This document shows, one piece after another, positions 9,965 through 29,159 of a DNA stretch of 64,000 nucleotides (within the stretch, counting starts at the first letter, position 1; every line of letters begins with the position of its first letter). A model generated the notes under the pieces. The model ran no database searches. It saw only the letters and a list, made by a program, of their open reading frames with translations, and was not told the origin of the DNA. This DNA comes from Urechis unicinctus (Eukaryota > Annelida > Polychaeta > Xenopneusta > Urechidae): contig CM067354.1 in NCBI GenBank assembly GCA_034190875.2, positions 75,915,400 to 75,979,399 of the forward strand, read 5' to 3'. Made by a program: the position numbers and the translations under genes.

Positions 9965-12900
9965 GTAAGGCCAGGTTTCAACTATGTGCATGGCAAGCAT
10001 TACGTCTCGCAATTGATGGATGGAATGTAATGAGCCAAGTGATTTTCTGCGTCCCTTCACAATGAACAAGGGAGGGATATGATGATGTCTGTTATCTGAA
10101 GATTTGTGTAATGTGGTCGATGAGCAAATAATTCCAATGCTGACCTGTGATTGCGGAAATTAAAGCCTGACGGGGGTGCTTGTTGTGCAATAAACGGCCA
10201 ACACGAACCTGATATCTTATGATAGCATAATACAAAGTCACATGGATCTATCAACGAATAAGACATTTAGGGGACACGAGTAATTTGGATTAATATAATC
10301 TTAAAGTCATTTACCTCGCTATGACCATCAATAATTCTTTTGGGTGTCATTGAGTACTGAAATCACCATTCCAATCCGCTACTGTCCTTGGCGTTTCTGC
10401 TTGACCACGATAACGAGGCTTCGGTGATATTAGCCAAAGCCATTTGTAACGCAGTCCCCAGGCAGCGATAATTAAGCCTCAACAATGGATACACACGCGA
10501 ATTATAGCTTCTGTCTTATGGCGTTATGACCAAACACCCAGTACTTACTTACTACATATAAATAAGATATGTTATACATAACCTCCCGATGTTGGCATGT
10601 TCACTACGCCCACTTGCAATGTTGGCAAGGAAGTGCTTCTGCGGCACTGGATGTTAAATTGACTACTAACAACAGCAATGTAAAACATCTAAGAAAGCAG
10701 CATATTTGGTGAACGTAATACCAATGATTGCCAGCACGCTTATGTTGCATCGATATGTAATATGACTTGCTGTTGTCGATCGTTAGAATATTTGGATTCT
10801 TAACCACATGCATGATACTATCGGTTTTTATATGGTATCAAATAGGATTAATCATTTGGCTGAGAACAAATTCCAAAATATCTTCCTGACAGTTTGCTCT
10901 GTATTAACATTATAACGATGCATTTCGATATGCGTAGTTTACTAACTCGAATTACTGAGTACGGCTTTATCTGAAAGCCAATCACACGATAGCAAATTCG
11001 CTGATTTATCAGGGACTTGATGAAATAGCGCATTACGCGAGTAATAATATGCGGAGTTGTGAGTGTCAAAAATTAATGCAATTATCTCTGTGATTCATTA
11101 GCATTGAAGATGATCAGTTTTCATTGACAATCCTAAGGAAGCGTATCACACAAACGTTTGTATTAATTATATTATCGGGCCGTGCGACGAACCCAACAAA
11201 TATTTTACCATGAGCATTATACAAATTGGACTACTGCTGGCCAAATATAGCAAAACAATAAATTTATTATTGCAACAGGCCAATCCTTGTAATTATTTGG
11301 ATAATAATATGGCTGTCATCTTCCGTTAGAATAGTGGTATTTAATATTTGTTGGGCAGTGAATCAGTTTAACTCCTAGGTGTAAAATAACCACAATTTAC
11401 TACTATATGTTGAGCAGATGCTATATACACCCTACATTTCAATCATTATCAAACCGGTGCCCTATTCATCCGGTACATATTGTGGCAATTACATATTGCA
11501 ACTACGATGACGAATCGTAAATATACCAGATAGCATGAGGTTAGTTGTATATGGTATGCTTTAGGATACTATAACTCAACACAGGGCATTAGTTCTTGTA
11601 AGTGAACGGCGAATGTGGCTGTTGTCTGTTTTTACATTTGATCATAGGTGGTTGCTATAACAAATGTGAGGTTAAAGTGTATTCATAATTGCAATAATAC
11701 CACATATAAATCCTCTAACTATTTCAGTGGACCACAAAGCAAAGACATAGTTGAAAAATATATATTCCTATTGTTGGATGGAGGTAATTGGATTTAACCC
11801 CGGATTTGTGTGATGGAATGTGTTCGTCGTTCCGCCGACAGACGAACGAATTGGGGAGATTTCTTGTGACTCGGAGCTACTTTCAAATAATCATGTGTAA
11901 TATTATCTAAGCAGTTAATTGTGTTAATTGCGTTAACTTTATAACTGCTCTGCTTTATTGTTCGGTTATGCTTAGCATATGGTGAATGACTAGTGGGGCC
12001 CGGCTGAATTCACAATGCTCTGTTCGCACCGACCTCAATGGCCTAGTGCTGTGGTGGAGAATATATCATGGATGAATGGATTGGCTATAATACCTTGTAT
12101 TAACACCTCACCAATCGTACGGCCATTAGCCATGATTCCGATGAGGGAATCTGATCCTACGTCAGAAGACATACGAACATGGTCAACAGTGACCTCAAAT
12201 GTGATGCTTATTTTAGCAGAGAGGTTCGATGGCAGATATCCTGCATAATGTGGACCTATTTAAACTATGCCATGTGTTAATTTTCGCTGATTGTAATAAT
12301 TTTATCGTATAGGTTCACTTTGTAACAGCGCATAAATGGATGAAGGTTCATTATATTTATATGTGTCTCGCAGCACATCCATTAATATATTTTTTTCTCG
12401 TACAGAGAGATATTTCAATTAAGTAAAAGCTCTTGGCCCATTAAAACAGTATGTGAGCGAATAAATATCATGGCCTCAGTTATGTAAAGCAATAAGCATT
12501 TAAGAGTTTCATCTCTACCTTTATTACCTCCAGCAAAGGATCATTCGTCGGTCCGAGGTAAGGATTCTCAACGTTTCTATCGATTTTGAATAATGCGGAA
12601 TTGTTTGGAATGCCAGGACACGCGGAATAAAGATGTTGTTTCGAGACACGTAACCAAGATGGCGACAACAACAATAGCATGCATGACAACAATGTAAATA
12701 ATAAAATAACGCTTATAATGACAACCATGGGTCTTTCATTGCATTGAAAATCAGTACATTTTCTGATATATGTTCTCTCCTTAGAAAGTGTAGTAAGTCT
12801 CTATGAATTCGTTAAAGCACAATCAGCAATAAATGGTCGATTGTAGAGACAACATTCTAAGTGAAACAATGTCATTAGTATCTGAATGTTAGCAATCGCG

Positions 12901-14796
12901 TTAATCAGCTACATTATTCATCTCTTAAAGGTTTGTAATCACGTTATTAAGTGGCACAGATAAATAAAAAATCTCATTTATATTTCACCTACATCCTAAC
13001 AATAGCCAGTACATATTTCGTTCATATTGATCTGGCAAATTAACCATCCGCAACATCGCCACCAGCACATCGGTTGTCAGTTCCCATCGTAACGTAACGC
13101 GGCATATAAATTGTTTTAAAGTGATAGGAATCGGTAACGATACGTCGTTGAAAGGTATTCCCGCGTAAATGAACTATAATTGATCGCAGCCTCGATGCAA
13201 TTTGGGCCTAACATTGATTCACTTATGTAAAACAGCATTACTGACGAAACGATCAATCAGCATGAATGTATATTGGCTGTAACAGCTGAGCGACTCTTGA
13301 GCATTAGCCACTGACATTATATGGGAATCGGTGGTTTTGCTTTTTAAGGAATAATGATTCCATTAACAGCCACGGAAGAGGTGTAATTAACCGAGAAATG
13401 GCCCGGAAATGCAGGTAAAGTTGCTGTTTTAGATATTTTTAGTTCACCATTGCTGATTCATACATACTGTTTTGAATGTATGTTGTACATTAATTAATTA
13501 CTATAAATGTAAACAGCAAATTGAGTATGAGACACAGTGATAGCTGCTAATGTAACGTGGAGTAATAGACCAGAATTATCCATCACGAATATCCAATAGC
13601 GATGTCAATTGATTAGGTTATAAAATGGTCAGTGATGTCGTAGATTAAATGCACAGTAGTAGCGTTTGTCTTGAGAAGGGAAACCAAACTATGGACAATA
13701 ATAACCAGGTATCGCTCGTTATTATTGCTAAGTCATCATAGTATCAATGTCTCTGAACGCGAGCAGACGAAATACTGATGAGTATTTGAAAATCGTCTCT
13801 ATATCTTATACAAGCCATTAGCAAAAGAGGTTTTTCCACGGCTTAGTCATCATAGTAATAATCTACAGCTAACATTGGTGGTCCACTAACATAATTATGA
13901 GTACGCAGAAAAGTGATGTTTCTATTTAGGTGCTGCCAAAAACACCATGAGCAGATCATGAAAAGTACATATTACTGTTTTGCATTTGTCAGCATACAAA
14001 CCATACAAAGAGCAAAGAACAGTCCACACAGCTTGGGTCATCAACGAGTGGCTTTTTATATACAATTATATAGATTTCGTGTTTCGATCGGTTTCACGAG
14101 GCGCCAAAGTGTTGCAGACATCGTCATATCGCTTATTCTACCTATTATGAGACGAGAATCGGTATGATACACGCTGTACCCACATAATCGCGCCAAGTCT
14201 GAATGGCATCGTCTTCATTATAAACACCATTACTGTACTGCCTCATCACACATGACAGTCGTTCAAACATGACCAAGACACTCGGTGATAAGGAAATAAG
14301 GCATAATGTGCGCAGCGCATACGCAGTATTACGATAAAATCAACTGCGTATGCGATGCGCGAAGATGTCCGCATTAGTTATATACTTACACAAGAAAAGA
14401 ACACTGTGACTTTCATGCAGACCGTGGTCTTTTCACATCCTCTATGCTCATGTGGTATGTAAAACTTCTTCGTGGGCATTAATTTCATGGTTAGCATTTC
14501 AATGTGCCTTTCTACATCATCTTTTTGGCTGGTGTGTGACTTCAACACAAAGTCTTTGCATTTTCTTTTAATTTGACTATTTGACTTTAATCATTTGTCA
14601 GTGATTTGTGCGAATGGTAATTTGTTTCAAATGCTGTTTAGTTGATCAAAAGAAGATATAATCCATGAGTGGGGATATCCCCGGAATTCCCTAAACTTCC
14701 TTTTTGTCTAGACGACTGACATAAACGTTCAAGATTGCGATTCTAGTAGATATTAAGGAGATATGTTGTGGCTACAGGAAAAAAATGTTTGACAAT

Positions 14797-15431
14797 TCCT
14801 CTAAAATAAGGTTCTCACAATGCCAGTTACAAAGCTCCACACGATTATAACAAGCAGGTCGCACGCACATTTCGCTATATTACCATATAAGTTCAGTTTA
14901 TGATGAACGTTTTCGATTTAATAAACATGTACTTCAATTTTATTACAAAAAGCCCTCTCTATAGCAAAAGACGCGTCATGCATATTGATTTGAGAGTTTC
15001 GTGTAAAGGCAACTACCTAAAAGATTTAGAGCTTAAGTTGTTTACCGACTGACTTTGATGCAAGTTTTGTCTTGGCGCAGTTTTCCTTGCGTTTCATTAC
15101 CGCAATTTTGTTATATCACCGTAATGTAAATGATGGTAACGAATGACATCAGACACAGTATGAAAAACCCAGCTTACTGTTACATGTTTGTCACAGAGCA
15201 AAAATGTTTTGCGGTGAAGCAGAACACGTACATGCCCTCCAATCGCCTTTATCAGCAGCCAACCACTAATCATGCCTATGTAGGCTAATTTTTTATGCTG
15301 ACCTCTCTCATTACACCTTCCAGAGTGTTTATTTCACGCGGAATGGTTTCGCACGCGGTACACAGTTTCATTTGTCTGCTGATGTTTGTCATTGCATGTT
15401 GGATTGAGGTTTCTACTCTCAAACTGACCTG

Positions 15432-15520
<89 letters not shown>
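14797..15520 (+). mobile_element. 724-bp insertion in U0 with AT tail and flanking TGAYAAT
   Basis: U2 runs straight from TGTTTGACAAT to CGAAGGGTTTCGAC (about 38093-38120). U0 has 724 extra bases between the equivalents, and the interrupted heptamer appears on both sides (TGACAAT at 14790-14796, TGATAAT at 15521-15527). The insert ends in about 86 bp of AT repeat. The target-like duplication plus simple-repeat tail suggest a short retroposed element. No family recognised and no coding potential seen. Confidence 0.6.
15435..15520. repeat. AT microsatellite (tail of the U0 insertion)
   Basis: Uninterrupted AT dinucleotides from after CTGATAA to the TGATAATCCAAAGG stretch. Open frames across it translate to alternating Ile-Tyr and are artefacts. 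Confidence 0.97.
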
Positions 15521-15524
<4 letters not shown>

Positions 15525-15544
15525 AATCCAAAGGTTTCGAATTC

Positions 15545-21052
<5,508 letters not shown>

Positions 21053-21112
<60 letters not shown>

Positions 21113-21224
21113 TATATATAGATATATATATCTATATAGATATATATATATATATATATATAGATATATATCTCTATATATATATATATATATATATCTA
21201 TATATATATATATATATATATATA

Positions 21225-21273
<49 letters not shown>

Positions 21274-21281
21274 ATATATAT
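21053..21281. repeat. AT/GATATA microsatellite inside U1
   Basis: About 229 bp of AT repeat with GATATATA and TCTATATA variants. U2 continues at the same point (CTTGCAGAATGTATG, 29147) without a repeat. In U1 everything from module d to h is absent and the sequence resumes at the start of module i (TGTCCGAAATGTTGTG). Confidence 0.97.
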
Positions 21282-22691
21282 GTCCGAAATGTTGTGAATA
21301 AAACTACTTTTATCTTAGCTAGACAAACTACGTTTGACGAAAGTTGCCGCCAATAAAGAAAAGGATACATTCAAGGGACGTACGTGGTTTGGTATGCCAT
21401 ATTGTTCGGATTGATTGGCCAATTCGAGGTGCCAACAACAGATTACATCTCTCGGAATCCATCATTGTTTCCTGAGTGGTTATCAGTCAGGGCACTGCTG
21501 CCATTTCGTTTTAAATCCTCTTTAATTGCAAAACAGCGCGATAATATTTTCAGAGCAAGCAATACAAGAGGTTCGTACAATATGAGGCGCAATGTTAATT
21601 TTAACAAGGTAGGTCGTACTGTGCAATTTTTTTGTACTATCGATCTATATGAACTGCCGCAAGCAAAACACCTCGCAGAGCTCTCTTACTACTTCAACAG
21701 CGCCCAATTACTAGTACAATGAGCGCTATCGGTCTTATATGAAAGCTTATAAGGATTCATCATGTTATGTCATATTATTGGACGCTTCCAAAGGGCTCTG
21801 ATCGAGTTGATTTTATTCAACTGCTTGGTTTATTACAAGAGCGTGGTATATGTGCATGACTACTAAGCGCCTACCAAACATGTAAACGCAGCAAACGTTA
21901 ACAGTTAAGTGGAAATATAGCTTATTTGACAATGATTATTGTACTAATGGAGTCAAACAAGTGGGGTGTTTTGTCTCCCATTCTATTCGATGTATATATC
22001 GACGAACTATTATCACGGCTCTCTAAAAGGGGAATTGGGGGCCATGTTAGGCATCGTTATGCCGGCGCACTGAGCTATGCTGACGACGTCGCTCTCATTG
22101 CTCCTTCTTTGACTGCGGCCAAGTCAATGCTTATAAATGCGAAGAGTTTGTCGAAGAATATAATCATATATTCAACGCATCAAAAAGCAACTTCATGCTT
22201 TTTAATTGTCAAACGTGCGATGTGAATCTACAACTGAATAGCGTTAAATTAAATGCTAATGAACGTGCTGTCCGTCTTGGATACAATATAGGAAGAAACT
22301 TCGAAAAATTGAATATGCATGCTGCATGTGGTGATGTTGTTTCGAAAACTAATATGTTGATGTCATGAATTGGCCATTGTTGTTAATGTTCATAATACAC
22401 TATTTGATAAATAATGCATAAGTATTTAAGGATCACTGTTATAGACGTTTTCATTTAAAAGCTTGTGTTGTACTTGGCGCAAGCTTATCCGCCATACATA
22501 GAAACTGCACCCTAGAACAAGGTCAAGGTATATTCCTTTTTTAGCTGGAAGGCCGCCTTTAAAAGAACCATCAATGTTGCGACTTAAAAAAAAAATCAAT
22601 AGTCTCAATAGTACGAATGATCTTGTATCGGTGGTTAGCGGATTATTGGCCTCTAGTAATCCACCGTGTAATTGATTAACTTATTAATTAA
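21282..22691 (+). repeat. Array unit U1, module i (fullest copy)
   Basis: Corresponds to U2 38440-39463 plus about 370 bp that U2 has lost, and to U3 54230-55448. It carries the reverse transcriptase remnant described separately. It ends with TAACTTATTAATTAA directly before the next unit start, giving the true unit boundary seen again at 55448. Confidence 0.9.
21720..22610 (+). pseudogene. Decayed LINE reverse transcriptase in U1
   Basis: Plus-strand translation in shifting frames gives an LLDASK...DRVDFIQLLGLLQERG block (about 21780-21835), then GVLSPILFDVYIDELLSRL and LSYADDVALIAPSLTAAKSML (21965-22130). These are the conserved palm motifs of a non-LTR retrotransposon polymerase, with the YADD catalytic box unaltered. 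Frameshifts and stops break it, including one between the two blocks and one after the SKN segment. No endonuclease was seen upstream. The motifs resemble the CR1/L2 group but differ from the intact-looking LINE at 48197-52355. It is part of the tandem unit, so the insertion predates amplification. Confidence 0.8.
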
Positions 22692-23599
22692 TCGTGCCGA
22701 TACTAAATACAATTGATAAATGCAGATTACTATCGAGCACGGTACAGATTTCTGCAATGAAATTAAAGCCTTAAGTGCCTCTGATGTTTGATCTATAATG
22801 AGTTGTACACAAGTTTAGAGGATTTATTCAACTAACTATGACACAAGGCTCGTCGTCAAATGATTTCAGTTGCTCTTCATTTAAAGACGAGCAGTTGTAG
22901 TAAAGAACGCACAGTGTGTTTGTCATGGTGATCTGGTGAAGAGTTAACGGAAATAACATGGCTCGGTAGAAAAACATTATACAGTCAGCATTTTAGCATG
23001 TGTCATCACATATATGTTTTCAAAACAGGTGCATTGTCACTCATAGTTACACTATCGTACTTGTCTCAATAATGTGAATAATAATTGGGTTATCTGCACG
23101 CTTTGCATTCTAATTGCATTCAATAAATCTATTGCTACGAAAATTGCATCTGACCTTTTAACTACCTTCTACATTAAGTTGGTATCTATGGTCAATCAAT
23201 GTTAGTTCAAATTGACTGTTAAAGTGTATGATCTGGCTGTGAGGCCGTGGATGACCGCAGGCTCGAATACGCTATGGCATGCAAGCTAGTATGATTGCCA
23301 GAATTATGTGTGGAGGATATGATACGCCTATCGTGTTTATGCCACCGATCCTTGCTCATATATGAAGTGATTTTGGCATTCAAATATAACGATATATGGA
23401 TTACAGTTATGATATTCAGAGAGTAAAGTATAGTCAACCTAATCTTATCTTTCCTGCACTGACTGATTCATTTGCTGTCAAATAAAATAGTCCCGATAAA
23501 AACATTCCTGTTGTACACACATCGCCATCGCTTAGACGTTCATGGTCAATGACCTCAGCAACGACTCATTTTGTGAGGGAAGTCCAACGCTACATTAGC

Positions 23600-24790
23600 A
23601 AGTTTAAATATCCGAATTTACAGCCGGTAATGTAGATGTGTAACGAGAATGACTGGTATCCCCACCGCAAATCACTTTTACTCTAATTGGTACGGGGTAG
23701 GGATGGGAATATTCAATCAGCACTATGTTTCCTACTTCATACTTGATCTTATTCTACAGAAGAGAGATACGCCAAATTGGTAGCAGCCAGAGGCGTGTGG
23801 TATTCATCCTAATCACTTGCATTTAAGCATCGTCATTGTCTTCCTTATATATATGCCAAGGTAGTATGTAGGTTTAAATAGCTCACTGTAGAGAAAACGA
23901 CCAGGGGTCGTTAACAATATTTCGGCATTTGCGTTATGTTTGCTACTGTTGTTTGTCTTCTTACACACACGCACTAGCATCAAAGAGTTTATAGCTACGC
24001 TATAGAAAGATAAGAAATAAATTATCTTTTCTTCATAATAACTCTCATTCCAATAGTGCATAATGGTTATATGGATAACTTCTGTATTGTGCTAGCCTAC
24101 AAAGATTAGTCCTCGGACACTTGTCTAAAGTACAAATCAAGCAGAGTTCATGCGCTATGGGTTTAAGCCGATATTTGCTAACCTAAACTTGCAACATGGT
24201 GAATATGTGAAAAACAGCAGAGGGTTTTATTTATTTGTATTCGATGTAAACCGAAAATCGCATCCTCCAATGTTAGCTCTGCAATCTGTTGTAAACGTTT
24301 GATGATCGTTATGCAGCAGTAATAGTATGATATTGTAAGCTGTCTTACAATGCTTGCATAATGTTCTAACGGGTAAATAGCATCGATATTGACCATGACG
24401 CCGCCAATATTTTATTATTTGCCTTTCTTGAATACCTGATTATGATTCGGCAATGATCGTGAAAAAGACTTTGCGCTATATAACCCGATTGGTTGAGGTT
24501 TTAGCGATATGAATTGGACCCCAAAGGGTTGTCAACCTCATTGCAAGACTTAATCGTACTGTAGATGTGATAATATTGCATTCAGCCAACCGCAATGACG
24601 TTTTATACATTCATTCCGGCCATAAAGATTCCTCGGCATCCTCAGTGCTGGCGCGTGTCTGTGTCCTAGAATCGGACTAAGCTGATGTTAAACATCGTTG
24701 TATGGGGTATAATGTTGGAAATACCCTAATTGCAAAAAATTCTCCCAAATATCCCTGCTGATTGCTTATATGATGAAGAACGATTCCATT
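23600..24790 (+). repeat. Module b of U2, absent from U1
   Basis: About 1.2 kb of non-coding DNA. Its right part is shared with U3 (39464-39930) and U4 (56570-57300), so absence from U1 is a deletion rather than an insertion in U2. TTTAAATA occurs at both inner join points (about 23604 and 23872). Confidence 0.75.
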
Positions 24791-27700
24791 CGAGAGAGGG
24801 CCATCCAGTCTTGCTTGCCGATACATTTGACGCAACGACTAACAATGGAAGGTTGATGACCAGCATGGCTTGTATGAAACAGCTAATGTTGAAATAATAT
24901 GAATATCAACAGATACAATAGTAGCAGGAATATTGTGCATTTTGCTAACCCTTGGATTATAACCCCGATACCATTGAAAAACCGAGTAGAAGCAGACCAT
25001 TCAGTGTACACTGTGAATTCGTCTTATGCGTCAACACTGTTCAACTATAATGGGTTATCATTTGTTGGTGTTCTGAATCTATTATATAACATACAACTCG
25101 TATGCGAAGATGTGCTTTAAGTTGGAAGGTATATGTAATTGTCTAAACTTAAGCGCTCTGTGTTTAGTGTGGAAACACATGCAACGCATTGGGATCGATT
25201 TAGCATTAAATAAGACTTATCATCGCTCGGAGATTTAAAAATTCGACGCGAGGCGGAACTGTCGTCGAAAATTCTGTAAAGCGCCATGTGTCGACTGTTA
25301 GGTTGTTACTGGCCCATAAATTAGGTTTTTGGTTCATTTCGTAGAGTGTTGAAGTCCGTCAGTATGGAATTTCATCAATTCCATGAGTATCACAGCGGGT
25401 CGCCTCTTACACAGTCCAAAAACAGTACCATTTAAATCAAGGTGGATAGAGAAGTCCATTCGTGTATTTGGTAAGACTTATGATAATTTGGTAGTTATTC
25501 AACCGGGCATGCAATGGTTTTGCAATGGCAACAATGGGCGATTGTACATGTATCCAGAAGGAATTGGGATGTTGGATACTGAAGGGTATATCGAAGTAGG
25601 ATTTTGGTAAGCTCCATGAGTATATATGTGATGTAGGTCTGGCTGAGAGCTTTTGATAAACCACGACGGTCTAACGCACATCACGGTATTAACGCGCATA
25701 TTGAGATATCAACACTAAAACAATGAAGCAGTCTGGAACCAGCTTTTTTGTGCTTACAGTGGTTGCCGGGACTGGTTTAAGACTAACAAGATTGGCGAGA
25801 ACACATTAAGAGAGCAGCAGCTGTTATACGTACTTTACCAGAGGTTGCACTTTGTCACAATCAATTCATTGAATCAAGTATAACAAATTTTCAATAGTAC
25901 ATTATTTGCAAGTCAACGTAGCATCAGGCAAGCAAGTGTTAACCAATTCAGTGCTATAGTATATAATATATTGCACATAAAGATAGTGTATTATTATGCT
26001 GTAAATTAGCAAACCCGCTGGTATTGAATAATCATATGAGACTTTTATGCAAAGGGAAATGAGCCTAAATGACTTGCATTATCAACACGGTGTGGAGGTG
26101 TTAACATTCCCAATGTCTCACCATTTATCCATTTGCATACACATTAGGACACAGGAACATTTGGATGAAAATATTCAAACATTGCACGTGCTTTGCATTG
26201 CGGATAAAAAGGCCCATTGTATGCACGAAGCGGTGGTTGATACGATGGTAACGACCGCCAACTCGTTTATGTTAGTATGCACGCATGTATAATACATCAG
26301 GCGCTACATATGATAAGAATTGCTGTGTTTGATGAGGCATAATGACCTTCGAGACAAGTGAGAACACATTTTATCTTATCAAGTCGAATAACCCTTCTAG
26401 CCCTGGATTCGAGCTGCATACAAATTGTGATCTACCATATCTCAGCATTCATGTTATCATCACAGGGGCAAATCAAACGCATAGCACTTATGGCGACTTG
26501 TCTAATGGGTAACTTTTAGGTCTTGCAATGAGGAATATAAACTCATTTGTATTTGTAAGACTATTGGAGTTCCTAAAGCGCTGAATTGAACATGTTACTG
26601 ACTTTATTATTTTATAGAAGGTGCTGTTTGTAAGTACTTGCGAATATGGCATGCACCTAGTTCATGTAAAATTCGTCATTTAATGTCATTGGTTTATATG
26701 CTATGCTGTATGGCTAGAATGGACAGGTCACTGCAAGTCTCAGTACAGGATTAGTAATATATATAGTTTCAAAGACTAATACAAATCATTATGGCCATTC
26801 GGTTTAGGTCTTATTTCGTATTGCTCTATCCAACGAGTTCTGTAAATGAACGTTAGGAATTATTCTTCAAAATGTACCACGTTTATCTGAAAGACAGTTG
26901 AACGTAGCAGCGTATCGAAACAACATTTGCAAAGTTAACAATCGCTTATGGAACTCAGGTATGTGCAAATTGTTTCTGGTAGTGAAATAGAGCAATTAAT
27001 AACAGTTACGGAGAACCACTATAATAGTTGCAATATCTAAAATGGATTTTAAGGCTATCATGCTGTGGAATAAACCAGATTACCTTTTATGCATTATCAT
27101 GGCAAGCGTTGGCGAAGGGTACCCTATTTCCGCCGCTACCCTGCTTACCGGGATAACTGAACCCAGGCCTTCTGTGATTATTAAGGATATATATCGTAGG
27201 ATCATGTTATGTGAGCTTCTATATAAGATCTCCGCACATAAACTGACTGGCGCATGCGCCTTATAAGGGGACGGTCAATTATACAGTGACGGTATTTAAA
27301 GGCATACTCAAGGTATGACAGATAATAAACCGATACATCAACCATTTTATGATTCAATGAGATTAATCCCACATTTTTCGATTTGAACGCCTCTCAGACG
27401 TTATATCATACAATTACAGTTTTCGTAGATTAATAGGCATTGCACTGACATACAATAACTCGAAACGCGGATAAGATTTGTATCAATTATCCCAAAAGGG
27501 CATAATAGTGGATGCAAAATACAGAGGGCTGGCTACTACATGGTTTGGAAAGAAACAATAACAATAAGTGATGCGTGAAGCTCACGATCATTGGCCAAAC
27601 CACACAATCATATATCATTAGATGACCACATAATTATATCATGACGTCTATGGTCTCATTACAGCGCTACTAAAGCTCTATCAGCTACCACATTATACAA

Positions 27701-29159
27701 TTGCTGCAAACGCTGGATTGCTTTTCATTGACAAAGTAAAATCAGGCCGTTATTATAGCGAAATAAGTGTTGATTTGTCGTTGGTGTCGAATGCATTTTC
27801 CGAACAGCACTCCAAAAGTTGACTTGCGGACTCATAAACATCGATTGTGCCGAACTGACAATATCACAGCACCATTATGGAGGTGTATGTCTTGAGTTAT
27901 AAAACTTTTAAATCATCTGCACAGCGCTTGGTACTATGTATGTGATATTTAGCACATAAAGCTAAAAACCCGAAAAGTCTCCCGAATCAGCCTGTTATGC
28001 TTCTATTTCGCTTAACATTCCAAAGTTAAGATATTGCTATCAGCAGTAGATTGCATCATAATACGCTTACTGCAACCATCATGATAGTCAAAATGCACAA
28101 TACATTTTCTTCTGTAGAATCTTACTATTTTCATAGTATTACAACATTTGTTGCTCCATACGACCCTTGGGTGTCGCTAATGTTCCCTTCCATGAGTTTG
28201 TTCCGCATCAAATGAATTAACATCACACCGGAACATTTTATCTCGGTCGTAATGAATCTGTTTTCTTTCACAAAGAACATCAGTTAAGTGATTGGTGGCA
28301 ATTTCGTTTACAATTCTCATGAAAAGCGAAAGTAGCTATATAGGTTATTGCGATATTCAAAACCTAATACTAAAGAGAGAAGGCAGACCACCTGAAATGC
28401 CACTCACCCTAATGACCATGATAACAAGGCTACGAAGATATTAGACTAAGCCAGTTGAATCTCAGCTCATAAGGAGCGATGATTAAGCTTCCAAACATGT
28501 CCTTCATGATGGGAACGCAAACTATAGCTTCGGTCATTTTGCGCTATAGTGCACTACCTAATACTTATTATGATTCCAGACATGCTTCACACCATCTCCT
28601 TACATTTCTCATTCAGCAGGTTCTTTCTATTCTGCAAAATGGAGATAATTCCGCAGAAAGATTTAATGTCCCTTATGCGAATGACAATTATCTATTTTGC
28701 TATAAATATTACTCTCCTGCATATAGAAAGCGAGAAAAAAATATGAATGCAATGGCATTAATCCTCTTATTTAGAAAATGACTTGATTATGATTCCGACA
28801 AATATTGGACAAAACACACCATTAACTTTACTCTCTGTGCCACTTTTCAATCTTTATCAATCGGCGCCATATTTTGAGCGTTCAATCTGTGGTACTTACA
28901 CCTGCTTTGACCATTGCAACTGCAATGACAAATCATTCGTATATCAGATAGTCGGATGTGATTGGTGTATAATAATAGGATATAGGATACTATACATTTG
29001 ACACAGGACTTTAGAAAATTTAAGCCATCATTCATTCAATAAAAAACATCAAGTGAATGGTTAATATGGTGGTCGGTTTTACTCATGTTTGGCTGTATAT
29101 GCTTTTCCTAACAATTTTTGTGCACTTGACCACCAAGCAACGCCATACTTGCAGAATGT

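Noticed and set aside
22625..22700. Helitron-type end: TC at the unit start and a CGGTGG...CCACCG stem just before it
   Set aside because: The stem is not kept at 55390-55430 in U3, there is no CTRR terminus, and no Rep/helicase coding was seen. Tandem arrays can arise by unequal exchange alone.
22672..22740. Imperfect inverted repeat CGTGCCGAT / ATCGAGCACG at the unit start
   Set aside because: Short and with a one-base mismatch; no evidence of function beyond marking the boundary.
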